Shown: piece by piece, positions 8,423 through 14,845 of the stretch
Layout of the letters: each line of letters starts with the position of its first letter
How positions within the stretch are numbered: the first letter of the stretch is position 1
Assembly (NCBI RefSeq): GCF_009711475.1
Contig: NZ_SMMD01000917.1
Span: 1-17,741 of the forward strand
DNA length: 17,741 nt
Direction: 5' to 3'
DNA from: Fulvivirga aurantia
GTDB taxonomy: Bacteria; Bacteroidota; Bacteroidia; Cytophagales; Cyclobacteriaceae
Position numbers and translations under genes: made by a program
Notes under the pieces: model-generated
The model's input: the letters and a program-made list of their open reading frames with translations, nothing else
What the model was told of the DNA's origin: nothing
Databases searched by the model: none

Positions 8423-11092
8423 TTAAAAATCAAGCTCTATAGTTGCTCCTACTCCAAAATCTCCACCTTCTTTGTCCTTCTTACTGTCGGCAGACTTAGG
8501 TGCTTCCTTACCTTTTTCGGTAGATGGGTTGTCATTTGCCTCACCTGAATCACTCTCTTCAGGTGCAACTTCTTCAGGGTCTGGTTCTACTAACTGCACT
8601 TTCTTTACACTGTGTTGAGAAAGCCTGTTACCCATCGCCTTCCAACCTTTCACATCTATGAGCGCCTGCATGGCCAGTTTTTCTGTTTCCTTCTCCTTAC
8701 CCTTACCTTTTACTACTTCAACTTCAATATGTGGGTTTTTAGACGTAGACACAACTACCAGTTTAGAACCTGAAGCTTCACTGATAAACTCAAACTTCTT
8801 GTCTATGGATGTAGTTTCAATTTTAAAACGCTTGATGTAGTAGTTTTTACTATCACCATCGTAATACACGGTAGAAATCACTGTTTCAGGATCAAATCGC
8901 TCTATCAGTACGATTTTAGATGGATCGTAACGATTGGTAAGCTCATAGCTTGTCAACTCATAACTGCCATCCTTGTATATGACCAGGACATTATCTTCTC
9001 CATTAAATTTACCGAGGTATTTACCTCTTTCTTCCCGATTTAGTCGACCAATTGAGGTATCATACCAAAGGTCTAGTCCGCTCAGTGTAGAGACACCCTC
9101 AGCTTTTAACTCGATCTTTCTCACCGGGTATTTGGTTACAATATTTCCGCCTGCTCCTCTTCCCTTGATGTCGAGATCGGCAAAATCAAATTCAAAAACC
9201 TTCTTTCTGGCCTTAGCTCCTGATGTGAGTTTAACTGTAACCAACTCTGCCTCTCCATTAGGGTTGGCTGTTAGATAATGCACTCTGGAGTTAGCATTGC
9301 CCTTAGTTAAATCATACTCCTTATCCCTGGTAATGGCTTTTACATTGAAACGCTTAGCCATAGAGCGGCCGGTTTTACCATCTACATAAATGAGGTTATA
9401 GGTCATGCGCTCATCGCCTTTCTTCCAAACACCAACATGTAGAATGTCTTTACCCATAAAGAGCTTGTCAGAAATGCGTGAAACCATGCATTTACCATCT
9501 CTTCTGATGACTATGATATCATCTAAATCAGAGCAATCAGTAACGAATTCATCTTTTTTAAGGCCATAGCCAACGAATCCGTCTTTTCTATTAACATATA
9601 GTTTTTGGTTGTTTGCCGCTACAATAGTCGTGTCGATAGACTCAAATGACTTTATTTCTGTCTTTCTCTCTCTTCCTTTGCCATACTTTTCCAGAAGGTG
9701 TGAAAAATAAGCAATTGCAAAGTCTACAATATTCGCCAGGTGATGCTCTGTCTCTGCTAACTCGTCCTGAAGCTTTTTAAGTAACTCATCTGCCTTGAAA
9801 GTATCAAATTTGGAAATTCTCTTAATCTTAATTTCCGTTAGCTTTACGATGTCTTCCTCGGTGATTTCTCTATAAAATTGCTCTTTGAATGGGTCTAAAC
9901 CTTTATCTATCGTTTTAATTACAGCTTCCCAGGTTTCACATTCTTCAATGTCGCGATAGATCCTGTTTTCGATAAATATTTTCTCAAGAGAAGAAAACAA
10001 TATCTTCTCCATCAACTCAGCCTTTTTAATTTCAAGCTCCTGAGTAAGCAGGTCAACCGTCTGTTCTGTACTGAGCTTAAGCATCTCATTTACACCTATA
10101 AAATGAGGCTTATCATCGATAATGACACAGGCATTTGGTGAGATACTTACCTCACAATCTGTAAAGGCATACAACGCATCAATTGTAATATCCGGTGATT
10201 GACCCGGTGCCAAAGAAACCAGTATTTCGATATCCTTAGCCGTGTTATCTATTACCTGCTTTATTTTAATTTTACCTTTATCATTGGCCTTGATGATGGA
10301 GTCGATCAAACTGGTGGTGGTAGTACCAAACGGTATGTCTTTGATAACAAGCGTTTTCTTATCGTACTCCTCAATTTTGGCTCTTACCTTAATTTTACCA
10401 CCTCTAAGTCCTTCATTGTACTCAGAAAAATCTGCCATACCCCCTGTTGGGAAGTCTGGGTATAGCTTAGGTTTCTTACCTTTTAAAACATCTATAGAAC
10501 CCTTGATGAGCTCACAGAAGTTGTGTGGTAATATTTTCGTGCTTAAACCAACAGCAATACCTTCTACACCCTGGGCTAGTAATAATGGAAATTTTACAGG
10601 AAGTGTTACTGGCTCTTTCTTTCTACCATCATAAGAAAGCTGCCATTCTGTAGTCTGAGGGTTGTATACCACATCAAGTGCAAACTTGCTGAGCCTTGCC
10701 TCTATATAACGAGGGGCTGCAGCACTGTCTCCCGTTCGGATATCGCCCCAGTTTCCCTGAGTCTCTATTAACAGGTCTTTTTGCCCAATATTTACCATAG
10801 CATCCCCAATAGACGCATCACCATGAGGGTGATATTGCATGGTCTGACCTATAACGTTTGCCACCTTATTAAATCGACCATCGTCCATTTCCTTAAGCGC
10901 GTGCATAATCCTTCTTTGCACCGGCTTAAAGCCATCCTCTACAGCGGGTACCGCACGCTCCAGAATTACATAAGAAGCATAATCGAGAAACCAATTTTGA
11001 TACATGCCCGAAACGGGAGTAACGTCATGTATTACTTCTTCATCTTCGTGTTGTGCTTTGCCGTTTGTGTTCTCTTTGTTCTCTTCTGCCAT
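8423..11092 (-). CDS. parC: DNA topoisomerase IV subunit A
   Basis: This is the DNA-breaking subunit of topoisomerase IV, which works with ParE to unlink daughter chromosomes. In 889 aa it shows the N-terminal winged-helix/tower region, the AAPRYIEAR motif with catalytic Tyr129, and the quinolone-determining segment YHPHGDASIGDAMV (87-100). A coiled-coil arm follows (about 350-470), then a C-terminal DNA-wrapping domain (about 495-830). A charged low-complexity tail (about 835-880) ends in GATIELDF, as in other Bacteroidota ParC. At the serine position targeted by quinolones (Ser80 in E. coli ParC) there is Ala93, with Asp97 at the acidic position. Assignment as ParC rather than GyrA rests on the nearby parE and the tail. 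The ATG start follows a weak hairpin after the satD cassette. Confidence 0.95.
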   Translation of the reverse strand: MAEENKENTNGKAQHEDEEVIHDVTPVSGMYQNWFLDYASYVILERAVPAVEDGFKPVQRRIMHALKEMDDGRFNKVANVIGQTMQYHPHGDASIGDAMVNIGQKDLLIETQGNWGDIRTGDSAAAPRYIEARLSKFALDVVYNPQTTEWQLSYDGRKKEPVTLPVKFPLLLAQGVEGIAVGLSTKILPHNFCELIKGSIDVLKGKKPKLYPDFPTGGMADFSEYNEGLRGGKIKVRAKIEEYDKKTLVIKDIPFGTTTTSLIDSIIKANDKGKIKIKQVIDNTAKDIEILVSLAPGQSPDITIDALYAFTDCEVSISPNACVIIDDKPHFIGVNEMLKLSTEQTVDLLTQELEIKKAELMEKILFSSLEKIFIENRIYRDIEECETWEAVIKTIDKGLDPFKEQFYREITEEDIVKLTEIKIKRISKFDTFKADELLKKLQDELAETEHHLANIVDFAIAYFSHLLEKYGKGRERKTEIKSFESIDTTIVAANNQKLYVNRKDGFVGYGLKKDEFVTDCSDLDDIIVIRRDGKCMVSRISDKLFMGKDILHVGVWKKGDERMTYNLIYVDGKTGRSMAKRFNVKAITRDKEYDLTKGNANSRVHYLTANPNGEAELVTVKLTSGAKARKKVFEFDFADLDIKGRGAGGNIVTKYPVRKIELKAEGVSTLSGLDLWYDTSIGRLNREERGKYLGKFNGEDNVLVIYKDGSYELTSYELTNRYDPSKIVLIERFDPETVISTVYYDGDSKNYYIKRFKIETTSIDKKFEFISEASGSKLVVVSTSKNPHIEVEVVKGKGKEKETEKLAMQALIDVKGWKAMGNRLSQHSVKKVQLVEPDPEEVAPEESDSGEANDNPSTEKGKEAPKSADSKKDKEGGDFGVGATIELDF

Positions 11093-11105
11093 GTTTAATC
11101 AAAAA

Positions 11106-11124
11106 GTAAAACACCTGATGGTGT
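11106..11124 (-). terminator. Weak hairpin between the satD cassette and parC
   Basis: ACACC (11111-11115) and GGTGT (11120-11124) form a 5-bp stem with a 4-nt loop. On the minus strand the stem is followed by a T-rich tract (TTTACTTTTTG). It lies 6 nt after the stop codon of the small membrane protein and 19 nt before the parC ATG. It could end or attenuate the satD unit, but with only five pairs readthrough into parC is likely. Confidence 0.35.
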
Positions 11125-11129
11125 AAAAA

Positions 11130-11468
11130 TCATGATAAAAAATATTCTATTAACTTCACATGCACAATTGCCATCACAATTGAGAGCAAATTACCAATGA
11201 GGTAGAAGTCGTTAGATATTTTATTTTCTTCTTTAATTCTTGTTGCAATTTTAAGTGCTGCAAATACGGTAAGCGCCTGAGGCAAGCTGCTTAATAAAGC
11301 AAAAGCAATAAAACCACGCTCTGCCATTCCTTTGATCACACTTCTAAAGTCTACTTTATTCCCCTTCTTACCTTTCCCGTTTAATTTGGAAAGTAGCTTA
11401 AATACCAATATCGCCAGTAGTTCGATAAGCGCAATAAACCCGATGCAGATAAACACGTTATGATTCAT
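11130..11468 (-). CDS. Small membrane protein paired with SatD
   Basis: This is a 112-aa integral membrane protein of unknown function. Three hydrophobic helices are visible at about residues 5-27, 52-75 and 87-109. A strongly basic loop (GKGKKGNK, 31-38) between helices 1 and 2 probably faces the cytoplasm. The second half (GMAERGFIAFALLSSL...AALKIATR...FYLIGNLLS) resembles, from memory, the C-terminal helical part of DUF3307-type membrane proteins that sit beside SatD in other bacteria; this is a weak match made without a search. Its ATG (11466-11468) lies inside the end of satD, overlapping by 11 nt, which implies translational coupling. The two genes interrupt the parE-parC pair. It may be the membrane effector or sensor partner of SatD, but that is inference. 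Confidence 0.7.
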   Translation of the reverse strand: MNHNVFICIGFIALIELLAILVFKLLSKLNGKGKKGNKVDFRSVIKGMAERGFIAFALLSSLPQALTVFAALKIATRIKEENKISNDFYLIGNLLSIVMAIVHVKLIEYFLS

Positions 11469-12087
11469 TAGCGATTAATTCAATTAATGTTTTTGATCTC
11501 TTAAAATCCTCAATCTTCAAACTCCTTCTCTTGCGCCACATCGATGATGGGTCTTTACTATATTTTTCGGCCAGTTTCTTATAATCATCCATTTGTAGAA
11601 AATCGAAAACCAACTGGCGGTCCTTTTTATGCCAATCATTGTATATCGACCGATAAAGCTGCAAAGCTAAATTCAGCTTAGTTAACTTAGAATCTTCGAT
11701 ACCCATAATCAATGTCTCACGATCTTCTGACTTCATTTGCTCAAGCCCCTTACGAGCTTTAGTCAGCCCTTCACCCAGCATCTCGTGAGCTATTTTTTTA
11801 TTGATCTCTGTATCTATTTCTCCGTAATTGACGATGTAGCGCAGGTTAAAATCATTGTCATTCTTTAATAATTTTTCATCCAGCGCAAATATTATTTGAA
11901 CAGCTGCCATCAGATCACTTACCACACCCTGAAACTCATCACCAAGTGTGATAGTCAGTGGAGAAATAATCTCCTTGTTATAACGGCTGTTAACGTCTTT
12001 TACAATTTTTTTAAAATCACCCATAAGTTCCTGCCCATTGTGTGCTGAACTCGAGATGATATCCGCCATGATGATAAAAGCCTTCAT
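11458..12087 (-). CDS. satD: SatD-family protein with cyclase-like fold signature and C-terminal HTH
   Basis: This 209-aa protein starts with the SatD-type MKAFIIMADIISSS. The family is named after a gene of the streptococcal secretion and acid-tolerance operon, and its biochemistry is not settled. Three blocks mimic a class III nucleotide cyclase: a strand ending in Asp9 (MADIISSS, like FADIxGFT), a hairpin LTITLGDEFQGVV with Asp50 (like ILGDCYYCVS), and FNLRYIVNYGEI (80-91) followed by LGEGLTKARKGLE (104-116). The usual catalytic Asn and Arg of the last block appear replaced (Thr109, Lys113), so activity is uncertain. Residues about 167-190 (DYKKLAEKYSKDPSSMWRKR) look like a helix-turn-helix. 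It has its own promoter with dyads and overlaps the next gene by 11 nt. Family call is good; the cyclase/palm reading is inference. Confidence 0.8.
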   Translation of the reverse strand: MKAFIIMADIISSSAHNGQELMGDFKKIVKDVNSRYNKEIISPLTITLGDEFQGVVSDLMAAVQIIFALDEKLLKNDNDFNLRYIVNYGEIDTEINKKIAHEMLGEGLTKARKGLEQMKSEDRETLIMGIEDSKLTKLNLALQLYRSIYNDWHKKDRQLVFDFLQMDDYKKLAEKYSKDPSSMWRKRRSLKIEDFKRSKTLIELIANES

Positions 12088-12090
12088 TTA

Positions 12091-12107
12091 TTGTAAATAT
12101 ATTACAA
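12091..12107. promoter_or_regulatory. Dyad over the satD promoter -7 box and likely start site
   Basis: TTGTAA (12091-12096), 5 nt, then TTACAA (12102-12107) is a perfect inverted repeat that overlaps three bases of the predicted -7 box and the region where transcription should begin. A repressor bound here would block satD. Two more half-sites, TTACAA at 12130 and CTACAA at 12158, follow at exact 28-nt steps from 12102. Confidence 0.45.
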
Positions 12108-12135
12108 ATATATAATTATTGCAATAAAATTACAA
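12105..12135 (-). promoter_or_regulatory. satD promoter (Bacteroidota type)
   Basis: On the minus strand TTG (12135-12133) is followed after 20 nt by TATATTTG (12112-12105), a full match to the Bacteroidota TAnnTTTG -7 box at accepted spacing. The start site would fall about 10-15 nt before the satD ATG. The 12-bp palindrome TTATTGCAATAA (12116-12127) sits in the spacer between the two boxes. Confidence 0.6.
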
Positions 12136-12163
12136 TTACTACAGTTTTGCATTTAAACTACAA

Positions 12164-14035
12164 TTAGGCCGCTGTATCTTTCAACTCTTTCTCAAGGTCT
12201 TTTTCTACCTTCAGGTTATTTACAATAAACTCCTGACGATCGGGTGTATTTTTACCCATGTAAAAAGTCAATAGTTTGTTGATAGTAGTATCTTTATTAA
12301 GAATAATTGGGTCAAGTCTTATGTCTTCACCAATAAAATTCCCAAACTCCTCGGGAGAAATCTCCCCCAATCCTTTGAATCGGGTAATTTCAGCTTTAGC
12401 GCCAATTTTGTCAATAGCAGCTCTACGTTCCTGATCTGAGTAGCAGTAGATCGTTTCCTTTTTATTCCTTACCCTAAAAAGCGGAGTATCCAGTATATAA
12501 ACATGGCCTTGTTTAATCAGGTCTGGAAAGAATTGTAGGAAGAAAGTGAGTAGCAATAACCTAATGTGCATACCATCAACATCGGCATCTGTAGCAATCA
12601 CAATCTTGCGGTAGCGCAAACCTTCAATACCATCTTCTATATTTAGTGCGTGCTGAAGTAAATTAAATTCCTCGTTTTCGTAGACCACCTTCTTGGTAAG
12701 GTTGAAGCAGTTGAGTGGCTTACCTCTTAAGCTAAAAACTGCTTGTGTCTGCACATCTCTCGACTTGGTGATAGAACCACTCGCTGAGTCACCCTCAGTG
12801 ATGAAAATCATGGTTTCCTCTTTTCTATCGCCCTTGTTGTCGTTATAGTGCAAGCGGCAGTCTCTGAGTTTCTTGTTATGTAAATTGGCTTTTTTAGCCC
12901 TTTCGTTGGCAAGTTTCTTTACTCCGGCTATCTCTTTACGTTCGCGTTCAGACTGCAAAATCCGCTTATGAAGCGCCTCGGCTATCTCTGAATTTCTATG
13001 TAAAAAGTTATCTAATTCCTTTTTGACAAAATCATTGACAAACGTTCTCATGGTAGGTCCGTCTGGCCCAACATTTTGAGATCCTAATTTTGTCTTGGTT
13101 TGCGACTCAAAAACAGGCTCCTGTACACGTACTGCTATTGAGCCAACGATTGATGCCCTCACATCGGTCGCATCAAAATTCTTTCCATAAAAATCGCGTA
13201 CCGTTCTAACGATCGCCTCACGATAGGCGGCCAGATGCGTACCACCATGTGTAGTATTTTGTCCGTTTACGAAAGAATAATATTCTTCCCCGTATTGATT
13301 AGTATGCGTAAGTGCCATTTCGATATCATCACCTTTGAGGTGAATAATCGGATATCGAAGGTTATCGGCTTCGGTCTTTCTTTCTAAAAGGTCTTTGAGG
13401 CCATTTTCTGAATGAAATTTTGTGCCGTTGAAATTTATGGTCAGTCCAGCATTTAGAAATGCATAGTTCCATAAAAGGTCGTTGAGGTACTCTGGTATGA
13501 AGTGATAGTTTTTGAAAATCGTTTCATCAGGCTCAAAAACAACAAGCGTTCCATTTCTTCCGCTTGATTTTACAATTTTATCGTCATTTACAACCTCACC
13601 ACGCTTAAACTCAGCCATTTTGGTCTCACCACCTCTATATGACTGTACTTTGAAGTAGTTTGATAAAGCATTTACAGCTTTTGTACCCACACCATTAAGA
13701 CCTACTGATTTTTGGAAGGCCCCACTGTCGTACTTACCTCCGGTATTGATCTTACTCACACAATCTACTACCTTACCCAAAGGTATACCACGACCGTAAT
13801 CTCTTACTTCTACCCTATGGTCTGTGATCTTTACATCTATGATGCGGCCGTGGCCCATCATATGCTCATCGATACAGTTATCGATTACCTCCTTCACCAA
13901 TACATAGATACCATCATCCTGAGCAGATCCATCGCCCAGTTTACCGATATACATACCAGGCCTTAATCTAATGTGCTCTTTCCAATCGAGCGACCTAATA
14001 CTATCTTCGGTATATTCTACATTTTCCACAGCCAT
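12164..14035 (-). CDS. parE: DNA topoisomerase IV subunit B
   Basis: This is the ATPase subunit of topoisomerase IV, which partners ParC to decatenate chromosomes. The 623-aa protein holds a GHKL ATPase domain with [10 protein letters not shown] (48-57; Glu49 as likely general base), DYGRGIPLG (79-87) and the glycine-rich loop [14 protein letters not shown] (112-125). Next come a transducer domain (about 220-390) and a TOPRIM domain with EGDSASGS (414-421), RGKPLN and the metal-binding DADVD (483-487). RFKGLGE (552-558) completes it. No motif is missing. The length without a long insert and the nearby parC favour ParE over GyrB. The ATG lies about 30 nt after a GC-rich hairpin in a 188-nt spacer full of inverted repeats. 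Unlike many tight pairs, parE and parC here are separated by the satD cassette. Confidence 0.95.
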   Translation of the reverse strand: MAVENVEYTEDSIRSLDWKEHIRLRPGMYIGKLGDGSAQDDGIYVLVKEVIDNCIDEHMMGHGRIIDVKITDHRVEVRDYGRGIPLGKVVDCVSKINTGGKYDSGAFQKSVGLNGVGTKAVNALSNYFKVQSYRGGETKMAEFKRGEVVNDDKIVKSSGRNGTLVVFEPDETIFKNYHFIPEYLNDLLWNYAFLNAGLTINFNGTKFHSENGLKDLLERKTEADNLRYPIIHLKGDDIEMALTHTNQYGEEYYSFVNGQNTTHGGTHLAAYREAIVRTVRDFYGKNFDATDVRASIVGSIAVRVQEPVFESQTKTKLGSQNVGPDGPTMRTFVNDFVKKELDNFLHRNSEIAEALHKRILQSERERKEIAGVKKLANERAKKANLHNKKLRDCRLHYNDNKGDRKEETMIFITEGDSASGSITKSRDVQTQAVFSLRGKPLNCFNLTKKVVYENEEFNLLQHALNIEDGIEGLRYRKIVIATDADVDGMHIRLLLLTFFLQFFPDLIKQGHVYILDTPLFRVRNKKETIYCYSDQERRAAIDKIGAKAEITRFKGLGEISPEEFGNFIGEDIRLDPIILNKDTTINKLLTFYMGKNTPDRQEFIVNNLKVEKDLEKELKDTAA

Positions 14036-14064
14036 ATCAAAAAATTTTAATCACTTAGCAAACC

Positions 14065-14081
14065 GCAGGCTTCGCCCCTGC
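14065..14081. repeat. GC-rich hairpin in the parE leader
   Basis: GCAGG (14065-14069) pairs with CCTGC (14077-14081) around a 7-nt loop, and an inner GGC/GCC pairing is possible. It stands out as GC-rich in an AT-rich spacer and lies 30 nt before the parE ATG. On the minus strand the core reads GCAGGGGCGAAGCCTGC, which is reminiscent of short dispersed hairpin repeats of other genomes. There is no U-run, so it is not a normal terminator. Confidence 0.35.
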
Positions 14082-14135
14082 ACGACCTAGCGAATAAACA
14101 TGAAAATTAAGATTTATTCAAGAAATTCAGACAAA

Positions 14136-14222
14136 TGAATTTTAACCTTTTTTAGAGTTAAAATTCACAAGTAATATTATAACTTACTGTATAACAATTA
14201 CTTATAGTCAAATATTTTGACT
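14136..14222. promoter_or_regulatory. Three consecutive inverted repeats upstream of parE
   Basis: First is an 11-bp perfect dyad, TGAATTTTAAC (14136-14146) with GTTAAAATTCA (14157-14167), around a 10-nt loop. Second is a compound dyad with outer arms AAGTAAT (14169-14175) and ATTACTT (14197-14203) and inner arms TTATA (14177-14181) and TATAA (14190-14194). Third is AGTCAAA (14206-14212) with TTTGACT (14216-14222), abutting the stop codon of the upstream gene. None is followed by a U-run on the minus strand, so operator or RNA-structure roles fit better than termination. No clear TAnnTTTG promoter is seen in this spacer. Confidence 0.45.
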
Positions 14223-14223
14223 T

Positions 14224-14673
14224 CTAATTTTTACGAGCAGCACGAATCATTAGAAAAGGCAGCGCAAGTATCCAGATTAGAATTAATGCAAGTGCTACGT
14301 AGATGAGGTAACCAAAATTATTGAAATTGAAGCTTTCTCCACTGTTGACAAGAAAGATAAAGTTGGTGATAACAATAAAGAAAATATTGATAACAACTGC
14401 CAGGCTCAATTGCCATTTACGTAGCAATTCGTTTATTGACTTATTTCTATAACGCATGTTTCTGGAAAGTGCATAGAGTAAGAAATTCATGCCTGCCAAA
14501 AATGCTAACGAAACGTAAAAGAAAGTTTCTCTCGGTATGGCACCTTTACTGATCACACTGTCGCTCAAGCTGTAAACCACCTGTTCCGGGATGCCAGCAT
14601 AGACATAAAGCAGTGTAGCTAAACTTGTCAAAAGAGAAATAACCCATCCGAATTTTATAAACCTTAGTACCAT
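14224..14673 (-). CDS. Four-helix membrane protein of unknown function
   Basis: I do not recognise this 149-aa protein. It has four hydrophobic segments at about residues 6-28, 49-70, 88-110 and 121-143. The loop after helix 1 carries a few acidic and polar residues (VVYSLSDSVISKGAIPRET), a basic loop lies between helices 2 and 3 (RNMRYRNKSINELLRK), and the basic tail RAARKN suggests a cytoplasmic C-terminus. There are no catalytic motifs. It starts at ATG 14671-14673 without a Shine-Dalgarno sequence and is transcribed away from the oxygenase gene across a 172-bp divergent spacer. It could be read through into parE, but the dyad-rich 188-nt gap argues for separate control. The gene is probably real, given the coherent membrane topology and gene-like length. 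Confidence 0.7.
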   Translation of the reverse strand: MVLRFIKFGWVISLLTSLATLLYVYAGIPEQVVYSLSDSVISKGAIPRETFFYVSLAFLAGMNFLLYALSRNMRYRNKSINELLRKWQLSLAVVINIFFIVITNFIFLVNSGESFNFNNFGYLIYVALALILIWILALPFLMIRAARKN

Positions 14674-14713
14674 ATCACGTTTTGCTTTCGGTGTGCGAAG
14701 TTATGCCATAATT

Positions 14714-14786
14714 ACTAACTATTTAATCAAGAGTGCATCTAATTACTTTCACGTTGAAGAAAGTAAAGCAACTAACTACGAGTGCA
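14714..14786. promoter_or_regulatory. Repeated elements flanking a dyad in the divergent promoter region
   Basis: Two copies of a two-part element flank a perfect 8-bp inverted repeat. Copy one is ACTAACTA (14714-14721) then, after 9 nt, GAGTGCA (14731-14737). Copy two is ACTAACTA (14771-14778) then, after 1 nt, GAGTGCA (14780-14786). Between them TTACTTTC (14743-14750) and GAAAGTAA (14759-14766) form the dyad. The block lies in the spacer shared by the divergent membrane-protein and oxygenase genes, so it may be an operator for either. No confident -7 box was found. Confidence 0.4.
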
Positions 14787-14845
14787 GTATTTTCAAATAA
14801 GATTGTTTTCAATTAATTTTATATTGTTCAATCTGCAAATCAAAC

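Noticed and set aside
10242..10634. Plus-strand open frame of 130 codons opposite parC
   Set aside because: It is a shadow of parC with no domain or initiation signal. The parC frame is conserved throughout.
183..14035. A phage, transposon or defence island in the window
   Set aside because: The genes are mostly housekeeping and envelope genes; I found no integrase, transposase, toxin-antitoxin pair, direct-repeat array or tRNA attachment site. The satD cassette is the only accessory-looking segment.
14206..14222. Intrinsic terminator for the four-helix membrane protein gene
   Set aside because: The 7-bp AGTCAAA/TTTGACT hairpin is AT-rich and is followed on the minus strand by ATAAGTAATTG rather than a U-run, so termination is not supported.
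14803..14827. Promoter for the oxygenase gene (TTG...TATATTGT)
   Set aside because: The spacer is only 14 nt and the -7 box is imperfect (TATATTG in place of TAnnTTTG), so it does not meet the Bacteroidota pattern.
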